Shown here one piece after another: positions 1 through 9,818 of a stretch of DNA of 35,632 bases. Positions within the stretch are counted from its first letter, which is position 1. Every line of letters starts with the position of its first letter. The position numbers and the translations under genes are program-made. The notes under the pieces were generated by a model. That model was not told the DNA's origin. It did not search any database and saw nothing but the letters and a program-made list of their open reading frames with translations. This DNA comes from Ferruginibacter sp. (GTDB taxonomy: Bacteria; Bacteroidota; Bacteroidia; Chitinophagales; Chitinophagaceae): assembly GCA_025352525.1 (NCBI GenBank), contig JANXTG010000135.1, forward strand, positions 1-35,632. The letters are read 5' to 3'.

Positions 1-1
1 G

Positions 2-403
2 TGTTTTGCAGGGCATAACATAAAAGAATTTGATATCCCATTTATTTGCCGTCGGCTACTGGTAAACAATATGCGCATTCCTCCTTATCTCGATTTCCAA
101 AATATGAAACCCTGGGAAACAAATATTGTAGACACATTTCAGTATTGGCGTTTTGGCGATTATAAAAATTTTACTTCTTTAAAATTACTAGCTGCGGCTA
201 TGGGTGTGCCTTCTTCTAAAAATGATATTGATGGAAGTATGGTTGGAGAATTATATCATACAGGAAATGCTCAAGAAAAAGAAATTAATATGAAGCGCAT
301 TGCTACCTATTGCCAGAAAGATGTTGTAACGACAGCCAATATTATTTTACGTTTTAAAAATGCCCCCATCATTCATGAAAATGATGTTGAAATTGTGGAA
401 TAA
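2..403 (+). CDS. Predicted 3'-5' exonuclease, PolB exonuclease-like (3' end of gene)
   Basis: The reading frame is open from base 2, so the gene begins before the window; 133 residues are visible. They match the C-terminal half of the predicted 3'-5' exonucleases related to the PolB proofreading domain (DEDD superfamily, PF10108-like). Near the start is GHNIKEFDIPFICRR, which fits the Exo II motif with its catalytic Asp. Near the end is YCQKDVVTTANIILRF, which fits the Exo III motif (Y-x3-D). The Exo I motif must lie upstream and is not visible. The family is expected to digest DNA or RNA from the 3' end with two metal ions, and its cellular role is poorly known. The gene converges on a leftward lipoprotein gene that ends seven bases after its stop. 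Confidence 0.8.
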   Translation, partial: CFAGHNIKEFDIPFICRRLLVNNMRIPPYLDFQNMKPWETNIVDTFQYWRFGDYKNFTSLKLLAAAMGVPSSKNDIDGSMVGELYHTGNAQEKEINMKRIATYCQKDVVTTANIILRFKNAPIIHENDVEIVE

Positions 404-410
404 TATAAAA

Positions 411-815
411 CTATCTTTTAAAAGATAAAGTAATAGCAGGATTAGCGCCCGATGCAGGAGTAGTAATAGTAATAATTACGGGATTATTAGCGCCATTAAT
501 CTTACCAGTGAAAGTTCGACTTTTATTAACACCATCTGTAAAAACTAATTGAATAGCAGAATTAGTATAACTGCCCGTAAAACCTCCGGAGTTTGCTGTG
601 CCATTTCTGTTCCCACTAAAGGTTCCTGATGCAGAGCCCGCAGGAGGTGTATTGAAAAAGAAAATTAAATCTGCAGCATCATTTACATTGGTCCACTGTG
701 CCGCAGATAAATCGGGAATATAAGTATCCGTTGCAGGTTGATCAGTTGATTTGCTGCAGGAAGTTATCATTAAGAAATTCAACATTAATAAAGGAAATAA
801 AATTAAATTTTTCAT
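411..815 (-). CDS. Small hypothetical lipoprotein
   Basis: This 134-residue protein has a short hydrophobic leader ending in MITSC, a good lipobox, so it should be lipidated at Cys20 and anchored in a membrane. The mature part is rich in Ser, Thr, Gly and Asn and looks like a small beta-rich fold; I recognise no family. It is the last gene of a leftward set of three: the preceding stop codon lies 17 bases upstream, so the three are probably co-transcribed. No function can be assigned. The start is the ATG directly before the hydrophobic leader. Confidence 0.6.
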   Translation of the reverse strand: MKNLILFPLLMLNFLMITSCSKSTDQPATDTYIPDLSAAQWTNVNDAADLIFFFNTPPAGSASGTFSGNRNGTANSGGFTGSYTNSAIQLVFTDGVNKSRTFTGKINGANNPVIITITTPASGANPAITLSFKR

Positions 816-832
816 GTTGTTTGTTTTAAGGT

Positions 833-1792
833 TTAATAATCTGATAAACGATTTATGAAGGCTGTCAAATTAATTTCCAGCAGCTCTAATTTTTTTGTGA
901 GCGCAGGTATAGCTTCAGAAATTTGTTGCTGAATGTTTTTTTTTATGTCATTTTTATTATCGGGAAACTCCCCCAAAAAATATTTATTTATCTTGTTTTT
1001 AAGATCATTAAGAGGAAGTATATTTTTTTTATGAATATCATTTAGAATGTAATCAGCCACATTTTCATATTCTCTTTTTAAAGAATCGTTTTGCCAATAT
1101 GCCATTATTTTTTGCCTATACATGCTGTTGTTATCATTTAATTTTTCAAAACATGGGTTATAATCAGTTACAGCCTGTACTAATTTTTGCAGTGCATTTG
1201 GGTTGGTAAAAGCAAAGTCTGAAGTATATTTAAATGCATTTTTTAAATCAATAACCTGTACCAGATAATTTTTAAGTGACTTTGTAATTTCAGGAAAAAA
1301 CAAATCAATTCCATCCTGTCTTTCTCGGGCAGTTCTCAAATCTTCTGAAGAATAATTCAGTTTTATTAATTGCGCTTCCAGTAAATCAAATCGTTTTTTT
1401 ATAGGAGCTAGTGCTTCCAACGATTTATTTTTAGATTCATTTAATTCTTTTAAAACCCGCTGGTATAATTTTATATTAGGATCATCTGCTATACCTGCAA
1501 GAATAATTTCTACCACAAGTGAATTATCTTTTGGAATAAAAACGTTGCCACCTGTGGGATATAAAATAATAAATTTTTTATCCTTGGGTTGTAATTTCAC
1601 TTGTGTTTTAGCAGCAAGAACCGGAGCTATTAAAAGCCCGGTTAAATTAGTACTCGCCTCATTGCCATCTACAAGTGCAGTAAAATTTTTAAGCAACTCA
1701 TTTTTATAAAAAAAATGTGCCTTAAATGAAATGGTTTGAGCAACACAAATTTCATTTAAAAAAACAAATGATATTAGCTGTAAAAATTTCAT
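833..1792 (-). CDS. Hypothetical secreted protein with helical, coiled-coil-like region
   Basis: From the ATG at 1792 the protein has 319 residues. It begins MKFLQLISFVFLNEICVAQ, a signal peptide with likely cleavage before the Gln or just after it. A TTG nine bases upstream would add three residues but would overlap the preceding gene, so the ATG, one base after that gene's stop, is preferred. The first ~90 mature residues look like a beta-type domain. The rest is rich in Lys, Glu, Leu and Asn with long predicted helices, for example around NESKNKSLEALAPIKKRFDL. I recognise no family. As the middle gene of the three-gene leftward operon it probably works in the envelope with the membrane protein before it. 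Confidence 0.6.
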   Translation of the reverse strand: MKFLQLISFVFLNEICVAQTISFKAHFFYKNELLKNFTALVDGNEASTNLTGLLIAPVLAAKTQVKLQPKDKKFIILYPTGGNVFIPKDNSLVVEIILAGIADDPNIKLYQRVLKELNESKNKSLEALAPIKKRFDLLEAQLIKLNYSSEDLRTARERQDGIDLFFPEITKSLKNYLVQVIDLKNAFKYTSDFAFTNPNALQKLVQAVTDYNPCFEKLNDNNSMYRQKIMAYWQNDSLKREYENVADYILNDIHKKNILPLNDLKNKINKYFLGEFPDNKNDIKKNIQQQISEAIPALTKKLELLEINLTAFINRLSDY

Positions 1793-1793
1793 T

Positions 1794-2609
1794 TTATTCA
1801 ATTTGTAAAGTCATACTTACTGATCTTGATAATATCTGCAAACCATTGTACACTAATTTTTCTCCATCATAGACTCTTACACTAATTTCTTTTCCATCCT
1901 TAAAAGGTAAAGGAGAACTAAAATTTCCCTGCAAATCTGTTGTTAATCGGGTTACTCCATTTTCAAAAACAATAAGGGCATCTTTTACCGGTTGTCCGTT
2001 TTTATGTATAACAATACCGGATACATTTACCGAGTCAAGTTTTTTAATTAAAAATAATTCCACTGGCATATCTGCAGCCGGTACGGTTATCGTTTGACTG
2101 TTTGTTTCATAGCCATCTGCCATGGCAAGTGCATCAATTTTTTTGCCCTGGTATTTTGTGTCTATATCTGTGAAAGATGCATAGCCGTTTATTATTTTTT
2201 GAGAATCCGGTTTGCTTAAAAAAAGTTTTATCTGCCCGTCATTTATCAATGCTGTTTTAGAAGGATTTGCAAAAACATTAAACTTTAAAACAAACATATC
2301 TTTTTTAGGCATAAACTTAAAGCCCAGAAAAATCAATACAACTAAAACCAACACAGGACCACCAAGTTCGAGCGTGCCCCCATAAACTTTACCTGTATAT
2401 TTTGCATGAGATTTTAATGCACCTGATAAAAAAGCCGCACAAACCAACCCTAAAATTACCAGCAGAAAAAAATAAATCTGAGGTTTGATAATTCCTATTT
2501 TATCATTTAATAATAAAAATGCGATAGCTGCCCCTAAAAACAACACAAATCCAATGGCAGATATAATTACCCATAGTAACGGAGAAACGGTTTTGGGAAC
2601 TGACTTCAT
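1794..2609 (-). CDS. Hypothetical membrane protein with C-terminal carboxypeptidase-regulatory-like domain
   Basis: This 271-residue protein has three hydrophobic segments in its first ~100 residues (about 10-33, 44-63 and 82-100), so the N-terminal part sits in the inner membrane. The rest is beta-rich. From about residue 190 the pattern VSGIVIHKNGQPVKDALIVF followed by TTDLQGNFSSPLPFKDG is typical of carboxypeptidase-regulatory-like or Cna-B-like domains, which are common in Bacteroidota envelope proteins. It is the first gene of a leftward operon of three uncharacterised genes; the next ATG lies one base after its stop. No specific function is suggested. The gap upstream ends in a strong shared terminator. 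Confidence 0.6.
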   Translation of the reverse strand: MKSVPKTVSPLLWVIISAIGFVLFLGAAIAFLLLNDKIGIIKPQIYFFLLVILGLVCAAFLSGALKSHAKYTGKVYGGTLELGGPVLVLVVLIFLGFKFMPKKDMFVLKFNVFANPSKTALINDGQIKLFLSKPDSQKIINGYASFTDIDTKYQGKKIDALAMADGYETNSQTITVPAADMPVELFLIKKLDSVNVSGIVIHKNGQPVKDALIVFENGVTRLTTDLQGNFSSPLPFKDGKEISVRVYDGEKLVYNGLQILSRSVSMTLQIE

Positions 2610-2726
2610 AATTTTAAATTATAAACCTATTATAAAATTATACAATATATTTTAAAAATTGTCATCAGTTTACGTCTCTTTTATATTTCCAGGCTTACTA
2701 TCTTGATAGAATATATTTTAGAATGC

Positions 2727-2758
2727 AAAAATGGCTTCCAGAACTGGAAGCCATTTTT
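2727..2758. terminator. Strong Rho-independent terminator, perfect hairpin
   Basis: A perfect 15-bp inverted repeat has arms at 2727-2741 and 2744-2758, with GGCTTCCAG as the GC-bearing part. A-runs on one side and T-runs on the other let it work in either direction. It lies 21 bases after the stop of the large leftward T9SS gene and most likely terminates that transcript. Confidence 0.85.
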
Positions 2759-2779
2759 ATCAAAAAGAAAATTTATTTT

Positions 2780-5700
2780 TTATTCTATTATTACTCTTTG
2801 TGTAGTAACTATTTTATCATCCGTTACTTTAATAAAATAAATTCCTTTTGCTATACCCTCTATATTTATTTTGGTAAGGTTTGCAGCCGATGCTATGCTT
2901 TTTAAAAGCTTACCGCTAACATCTATTAATTGAATATTTAAAACAATATTCTGATTTTTTGTTGTATAAATATTTATAAAATTTTTTGCGGGGTTTGGTG
3001 CAATAGTTATGTTATTGACCTTGTTAAAAGAAACACTTTTTACAATCGAATACTCAAATTTCCCGTCAACGTCAAATTGTTTAAGCCTGTAATAATTTAT
3101 TCCGTTTACTGGGGTGTTATCAAATGCCCTATAATTATTAACTGTAGTACTGTTGCCTGCAGCATTCACTCTTAAAATACTATTCCATTTTCTGCCATCG
3201 GATGATCTTTCAACACTAAAATAACTACTGTTTAATTCCTGGTCGGTGGACCAATTTAATTGGGCACTGCTGTTTGCTTTTTGTACTGTAAATGAATTTA
3301 GTTTTACGGGCAAGGCCATGAGTGCATCATTTCTTGTATACCAAATCGGTGAAGTAATTATTCTGCTTGTGCCGTTTGTTATATCCAAATAATAATAACC
3401 TGTAGCCATGTCTACAAGATTATTATCGGTAAAAGCTAAAGTGCTTCCAATAGCAGAATCTATTTTTACAGCAGTTACTCCACTGCCCGGAGCACCGTAC
3501 ATTATTCTAATAACTGCTGAAGAAACAGCTGTAGTCGCATCAGTTAACGACACATAAATATTAGGGCCAAATCTATCAGAAATTATTGAACCAATAATTT
3601 TTGTATTAATGGTAAAATCAACTTTTGTGTCACAATCCTGCGTGGCATAAAAATTCATATTTCGCATTGCACTAACTATTGCAGTTTTTGTAAGTAAGGG
3701 TGCAACTATTGCAGTACGGGAGGTGGTTGTACGGCCAAATGTTGTATTATGATTATCATGGTCAATTGTAGGACCTAAATGAAAACCTCTAGATAAAAGC
3801 AACTGATAATAATATAAATAAGAAAGTGAGGTTCCCGGGTTTGTATAAGTAGTATTTGTTGAAAATGCAGGACCGCTTTCAACAGCAGCACCAACAATTG
3901 CACTATCTGCCGAAGCATCATAAGCAATGCCTGCAATGTTATTAAAGTCAGTTAAATTTGGATGAGCAAGTGTAGCAAATGTATTTGTTACAATATTATC
4001 ATTGACTGTTTTAAACAAACCCGTACTCCCTGTATAAACACTTTTGGGTACAAAAACATCATAATTATCTGCTGTTCCCCAAGTTCCGCTTCCACTTTCC
4101 CAGCCAAATAAATTATCCATACCATCACCATAAACAACTACATGCCCGCCGCCACTTATTACACCCCATTCCATTCCATACATGGCTAAGAAGTTTGAAT
4201 TGGTCGAAGTAAAATTATTTGCTTGTAGTGAACCCTGGTGGTAATTATTAATCTGATTGCCTGGTTGATTTGGAGAAGAAAAATGATTGTGTTCTGAGAT
4301 GCCCAAATAATCCATACAAAGAGAATTTTTTGCATAAGCATAATCCTGTGCAGGTGTAAAGCCAGGATTATCTGCATTACCATCTGAATAATCCGAATGA
4401 GAATGTAAAGTGCCAAAATAATAATTATTAGCTCCTCCATTAGTTGTAGTAATATTTCCGCTTAGAGCAGGCTGAGTGGCATATTTTGTACCACCCGAAC
4501 AGGTTTTATTTGCTGCAAAAATGAAAAAATAATAAGTGGTGTTTGCTGTTAATGCTGTTGCATAAAAAGTAGTGCTTGGTGTGTTACTTAAAATTATTCC
4601 ACTTCCAAAAATATCACCTGCATTGTAGTCCGTATTATCTGCAGGTACAGCTCCTAAAGTTGCTGAGGTACTTTTTATGATTAGATAATTATCAGCAGAA
4701 CTCACACCGGAGAATGTACCCGATATTGATGTATTGGAAGTTGCTAAAGACAATGACGTACCCTGCGATGTTGGCGTTGTACATGGAGGTAAAGGAATAG
4801 TCGATTGCGATGCCGTCAGAGGATTTGTAACATTGTATGCCGGACCATTTATACATGACTGGCTGTTTAAACTAAATACAAAGAAAAAATAGGGAGTGTT
4901 TGGAATTAAACCGTTCGCCATAAAAGTCGTGGCTGTACTGCGTTGAACAACAATACCATTTCCTAAAGCGTCGCCTGCATTATACGATGTAGCATTTGCA
5001 GGATCTGCGCCAAGTGCAGCTGAAGTAGATTTTACAACCAAATACTGATCAGCAGCAGTTGCAGTAAAACTTCCATTAATACTGTTTGTAGTAGAACTGC
5101 CAAAAATTAAATTTGTCGGCTGATTTGTTGGAGAAGCACAAGGAGGTAAACCTGCAATTGTTGTTGCAGAACCGGTAAGTACGGTAGATGTGTAATAAAA
5201 TGGGCCACCGGTGCAAATTGCATTCATGGGAAATATAAAAAAGTAATAAGTTGTTTGTGCAGTAAGGCCGGTTGCCGTAAAAGAAGTGGTTGTACCTTTT
5301 GATATGACAGATCCGTCTCCCACATTGTCTCCTATACTATACGTTTGGCCGTTTACAGGATTGCTGATTAAACTGCTGTTAGTGCTCATAACAATCAAAT
5401 AGCTGTCTGTTGCCGGGTTTGCCGCTGCAAAACTTCCCTGTATAGAAACGTCAGTTATTGTTCCAAAACTTAATGCTGTAGCAGGTGCAGTAGGTGTTGC
5501 ACAAGGGGTATTGGCAACAGCAGTTACATTTAAATTATCAAGACTTATTTTAGGGCGGGAACCTGTCGTTCCGCCACTACCGTTGCTGTAATAAAATCTA
5601 AGTCGTGCATTAGCATTATTATTGAAAATGGCCGGTAAAGCAATATTTGATTTAGATCCGGTCAAGGCAATATTATTAGTAAAATTGAGCACACTGGCAA

Positions 5701-7711
5701 AAGTAATATCTGTAAATGTTATTCCATCAATACTTGCATAGACCCTCATTGATCCATTTCTATCACCGGCTTGATTATTTACAACTGCATAATCAAAACT
5801 TAATGTACCAGCATTTACTCCTGTAAAATCCATGTAAAAATCTATAGCTGCAGATGTAGTATTATCTGTTGTACCTGTAGATAATAAAATTATTGATTGA
5901 GTAGGAACTGTTTGATCAGTTCCTTTATGAACGCCACTTAAAGCACTTGGTGCAACCGGCGGACCAGGAGTTGAATTTTGAAAACTAAATGAAGAAGCTG
6001 TTAAGGTAGTCCCGTTAGGAATACCGCCAACGCCTGTTGGACCTAATCCTGAAAAACGATTTGCACCAATACCGGTAATAAAAAAGTTACTCCAGTTTGA
6101 AATATCTGCAAATGTTTCTGTGTAACTAAACCCGGGTTGTACAGACATTACAACTGGTAAAGGTGTGCAGGTAAAAGCAAGTTGGCTACCATAAGAAGCA
6201 CCGCCATTATTTGTAGCAAATGTTTTGTAATAGTAGCGTGTATTTGGAGTAAGGTTGCTGAGAACCGCACTAAAATTTCCGCCACTTAAATTTGAAGAAA
6301 CAACCTGTGTGCCGCTACCATTTAGAAAACCTGATGTGGTACTGTATTCAAAACCATAACTGAAAACGGAAGAACAGCCAGTTGAATTAATTACTCCAGA
6401 TATTGTGGCTGATGTTGCGTTTATGTTTGAACTCACTGTTGTTGTAACTGTTGGTGAAGTATTTATGCCAGTTCCACTTCCTACAACGTTATAATTACTT
6501 ACACCTCCACCATTTAAAACAATGTTTGCATCATAAGATTTAACCACACTTGGTGAAAATTGTATGTAAATTATTTTTCCTGTAAAACTTGTTCCGGTAT
6601 AAGTAAAACTCAGGGTATTGGTATAAGTTCCCCCAACAGTTTCAGAAAAAGTAAAGCCTGATAATGCTGAAAGAGCTATTGCCGTTCCGTCCAAGTCACT
6701 GCCATCTAATGTAAAGGAATTTGCAGCTGTTGTAGTATTAATACAAACATTTCCAAAAGCTGTTAAAGAGGAAGTTGTATTTAATAGGGGAGTTCCTGCA
6801 GTTGCTCTCATTACTGTTATAGAATATGTTTTTGTTGTGGTACCATCTTGAGCTGTCACAACAGTAGTTATTGTATTGCTCCCCACATTTAAATTGATTG
6901 TTGAAGACGCACTTCCACTTGCTACAGAAACGCCATTTACTTTTATGGTTGAATTGGCATTCGTTGCTGTAGGAGTTACAGTAGTTGACGTAACAGCGTT
7001 GGCAACGGAAGATGTATAGTTTATAGTTGATGCAGTAAATGCAGGAGTTAGAGCACCTGAAGTAGATGTAAGATTTGATAGGTTTGCGTCTGCGGAGATA
7101 GTAGATGTTAGACTGCCTCCAATTGCTAAACCATTTACTCCAGCAGCAGATGAAATAAATCCCCAGCCTCCTGTACTTGTTTGACCCGATGCATAATATC
7201 GAAAAGTAACAGTAATATTTGCAGGGACATTTTGTAGGGCAGAAATAGTACTTAAATTTATTTGCGATAATGTTAAAGAGGTAGATTGTACTGCCGAACC
7301 TATTAAACTAAATGTAGTTCCATCAAGACTATATGCAAATTGAGAAGAAACTCCAGGAGTTGCATAATATCCGGCAGTACCTCAAAATTTAGCATCAATG
7401 GTTGATAAAGACAATGTGTAACCTATGTTCGCAGAAAGCGTAAATTGAAAATACGCTGCGTTGGAAGTAGAAATGCTGGTGTTTTTAAATCCAACTGTTC
7501 TAAATGAATTTGTTCCAGCACTTGCTGCGGCACCCGAACCTCTGCTTAATAAGTTTGAAGCATCTAGATTTGTATTAAATGTTGTTGCAGTAAATGTTAT
7601 TGGGGCTGCAGCACCAGTAAAATCCCACGCTGCAATTTGTGCATTTACATGAGTTAAGGGGAAAATGCAAAATAGTAATAATAAATACTTGTATGTAAAT
7701 ATTTTTTTCAT
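2780..7711 (-). CDS. Giant T9SS cargo protein with fibronectin-like repeats and PHP phosphoesterase domain, interrupted by an in-frame TGA
   Basis: The gene reads from ATG 7711 to TAA 2780 as 1,643 codons with one internal stop, TGA, at 7382-7384 (codon 110); the frame stays open on both sides. A signal peptide ends at NAQ. Then come a beta-sandwich region, a cadherin-like sandwich (about codons 209-307), a fibronectin-like domain (about 410-513), and a beta-sandwich with the pattern SLDNL. Three direct repeats of ~120 residues follow, each starting C-x-x-P (about 736-1090). A PHP-type domain has HSHSDYSDG, LGISEHNHF, MEWGV, LAHPN and IDHDNHN as metal-ligand candidates. The end is a type A T9SS sorting domain (INIEGIAKGIYFIKV). 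It is probably a secreted phosphoesterase. The first start after the TGA is ATG 6886, which would give 1,368 residues without a signal peptide and so could not be exported normally. The region after the N-terminal domain shows no other decay. Confidence 0.8.
4440..5505 (-). repeat. Three internal ~120-residue direct repeats in the PHP cargo gene
   Basis: Reading leftward, three coding repeats begin near 5502, 5138 and 4776. Each starts with a Cys-x-x-Pro motif (CATPT, CASPT, CTTPT), has a variant of DQYLVVKST and YNAGDALGNGIV, and a core like FTATGLTAQTTYYFFIF. They resemble degenerate fibronectin type III modules and lie directly before the PHP domain. Confidence 0.75.
7382..7384 (-). other. 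In-frame TGA interrupting the T9SS/PHP gene
   Basis: The codons read ...IDAKF, TGA, GTAGYYATPG... The 165 codons from here to ATG 6886 are all open and continue the same type of protein (SSQFAYSLDGTTFSLIGS). A single substitution, for example from GGA or CGA, would explain it. Whether it is a true mutation, readthrough or a sequence error cannot be told here. Confidence 0.85.
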
Positions 7712-7805
7712 AAAGTGGATTTTATTTTTCAAGCTGTGAATATAATATGTTTAAATAATATCCCTGTAATTTTAAGTGTTTCTAAATTTACAATTTTTGC
7801 CATCA

Positions 7806-7839
7806 TGTCAGAAAGGGTAAAATGGCATTTTAATTGACA
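7806..7839 (+). promoter_or_regulatory. Possible sigma-54-like promoter with TGTCA/TGACA inverted repeat upstream of htpG
   Basis: TGGCA at 7823-7827 and TTGAC at 7834-7838 give GG-N10-GA, one base from the GG-N10-GC signature of sigma-54 promoters. TGTCA at 7806-7810 and TGACA at 7835-7839 form an inverted repeat around it. Transcription would start about 20 bases before htpG. A sigma-54-type element in front of a heat-shock gene is plausible, but this one is a single imperfect match. Confidence 0.35.
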
Positions 7840-7868
7840 CCCGAACATGAACATTAATTATAATTTAT

Positions 7869-9758
7869 ATGCAAAAAGGTAATATTAGGGTACAAACGGA
7901 AAATATTTTTCCCATTATTAAAAAGTTTCTTTACAGTGAACACGATATTTTTATTCGTGAATTAGTAAGCAATGCTGTAGATGCAACGCAAAAACTTAAA
8001 ACACTTTCTTCCATCGGCGAAGCAAAAGGTGATATTGGTGATTTGCGGATTGACATAAAGCTTGATGCTGAAAAAAAGACATTGACAATCAGCGATCGTG
8101 GTGTTGGAATGACAGAAGAGGAAGTTGATAAATATTTAAACCAGGTTGCTTTTAGTGGAGCAGAAGAATTTTTAGAAAAATACAAAGGGCAGAATGAAAA
8201 TAATATCATTGGGCATTTTGGCTTAGGTTTTTACTCCTCTTTTATGGTGAGTGAGAAAGTAGAAGTTATTACAAAAAGTTTTAAAGAAGGAGCAACAGCC
8301 GTAAAATGGGAATGTGATGGTAGCCCCGAATTTACTTTAGAGCCTGCAGAAAAAGAGTTGAGAGGAACGGATATTGTTCTACATATAAATGAAGAAAGCA
8401 AAGAATTTTTAGATGCTTATAAAGTAAAATCTATTTTAGAAAAGTTTTGTAAATTTTTACCTGTACCTATTTATTTTATAGATGTAAATGAAAAATTAGA
8501 AGAAGTTAAGGAAGTAAAAGAAGGAGAGGTGCCTGCTGAAATTGTTGTAGCAAAACCATTAAATAATACAACTCCGGCCTGGACAAAAAAACCTGCAGAT
8601 CTAACAAAAGAAGACTACGAAAGTTTTTATAAAGAACTTTATCCATACAACGAAACACCTTTGTTTTGGATACATTTAAATGTAGATTATCCATTTAACC
8701 TTACTGGTATTCTGTATTTTCCTAAAATAAAAAACAGCTACGAAATACAGAAAGATAAAATACAGCTTTACAGTAATCAAGTTTTTGTAACAGATGAAGT
8801 GAAGGATATTGTACCTGAGTTTTTAATGTTGTTGCAGGGCGTAATTGACAGTCCGGATATCCCTTTAAATGTTAGCAGGAGTTATTTGCAGGGAGATCCT
8901 AATGTGCGTAAAATAAATGCACATATTACCAAAAAAGTTGCTGATAAATTAGAAGAACTTTTTAAAAACGAACGTATAGAATTTGAACAAAAGTGGGATA
9001 GCCTTGGGTTGTTTGTAAAGTACGGAATGATGACGGATGATAAATTCCTAGAAAAGTCAAACAGCTTTTTTATAATGGAAGATACCGCCGGTAAGTTTTT
9101 TACTAAAGAAGAATATGTAACAGCAACAGCATCACAAAAAAACAAAGAAGGCAAGCAGGTTATTTTATATACTACAAATCCTATACAACAAGATGCTTAC
9201 ATACAACAAGCAACTGCAAAAGGGTACATTGTAATAAAGGCTGAAACTTTGGTAGATGCTGCTTTTATTAATACGGTAGAAATGAAATGGAATGATTTTA
9301 TTTTTACTAGAGTAGATGCAGATATTGCCGATAATTTAATTGATAAAACAGAAGGCGCAGAAAGTGTTCTTACAAAAGAAGAATCAGAAAAATTAAAAAA
9401 ATTGTTTGAACAGCCGCAAGAAGGCTTACATATAAATGTAGAAGTAAAAGGATTAAGTGCAGAGGCACCACCGGTCACTGCTACAAGGCCCGAGCAAATG
9501 CGTCGAATGAAAGATATGGCCGCAGCAGGTGGTGGCATGGCTGCTTTTTATGCGCAAATGCCCGATGAGGTTGCACTTACGGTAAATGGTAATCATCCAA
9601 TTTACAAAAATATTTTAGCAGTAACAGATGCTCCGCAACAGGAAAAACTTGTAAAAAATCTTGCTGATTTAGCTTTGCTTTCTCAGGGTTTGTTAACAGG
9701 TAAAAACCTTACACAGTTTATTAGCAGAAGTGTTGAACTGATGGGGAACAATGGATAA
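7869..9758 (+). CDS. htpG: Molecular chaperone HtpG (bacterial Hsp90)
   Basis: The product has 629 residues, the usual HtpG length. The N-terminal GHKL ATPase domain shows RELVSNAVDATQKL (catalytic Glu and Mg-binding Asn), DRGVGMT and GHFGLGFYSSFMV. The middle domain includes the catalytic-loop region around DSPDIPLNVSRSYLQGD, with the conserved Arg. The C-terminal dimerisation domain ends near GLLTGKNLTQFISRSVEL. It is a cytosolic ATP-dependent homodimer that helps client proteins fold under heat or oxidative stress. It stands alone, with a terminator after it and a candidate stress-type promoter before it. The start is the first ATG in a good N-terminal context (MQKGNIRVQTENIFPII). The only oddity is an acidic, Glu/Val-rich insert around residues 205-225, where charged linkers vary in this family. 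Confidence 0.97.
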   Translation: MQKGNIRVQTENIFPIIKKFLYSEHDIFIRELVSNAVDATQKLKTLSSIGEAKGDIGDLRIDIKLDAEKKTLTISDRGVGMTEEEVDKYLNQVAFSGAEEFLEKYKGQNENNIIGHFGLGFYSSFMVSEKVEVITKSFKEGATAVKWECDGSPEFTLEPAEKELRGTDIVLHINEESKEFLDAYKVKSILEKFCKFLPVPIYFIDVNEKLEEVKEVKEGEVPAEIVVAKPLNNTTPAWTKKPADLTKEDYESFYKELYPYNETPLFWIHLNVDYPFNLTGILYFPKIKNSYEIQKDKIQLYSNQVFVTDEVKDIVPEFLMLLQGVIDSPDIPLNVSRSYLQGDPNVRKINAHITKKVADKLEELFKNERIEFEQKWDSLGLFVKYGMMTDDKFLEKSNSFFIMEDTAGKFFTKEEYVTATASQKNKEGKQVILYTTNPIQQDAYIQQATAKGYIVIKAETLVDAAFINTVEMKWNDFIFTRVDADIADNLIDKTEGAESVLTKEESEKLKKLFEQPQEGLHINVEVKGLSAEAPPVTATRPEQMRRMKDMAAAGGGMAAFYAQMPDEVALTVNGNHPIYKNILAVTDAPQQEKLVKNLADLALLSQGLLTGKNLTQFISRSVELMGNNG

Positions 9759-9781
9759 CATTAAAATGTAAAATTGATCAT

Positions 9782-9818
9782 AAAAAAACCTGCAGACTTA
9801 AAGTTCGCAGGTTTTTTT
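9782..9818. terminator. Bidirectional terminator between htpG and the methyltransferase gene
   Basis: The 12-bp arms AAAAAAACCTGC (9782-9793) and GCAGGTTTTTTT (9807-9818) enclose a 13-base loop. It lies 23 bases after the htpG stop and touches the stop codon of the leftward methyltransferase gene, so it can serve both transcripts. Confidence 0.8.

Noticed and set aside
2723-2905. A 60-residue plus-strand reading frame
   Set aside because: It begins inside the perfect terminator hairpin and then runs antisense to the T9SS gene; no family pattern.
7382-7384. Selenocysteine or a reassigned TGA codon
   Set aside because: Other long genes in the window contain no internal TGA, and a beta-sandwich position gives no reason for selenocysteine.
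7461-7652. A plus-strand frame within the T9SS N-terminal region
   Set aside because: It is antisense to the signal peptide and first domain of the T9SS gene, which have better coding evidence.
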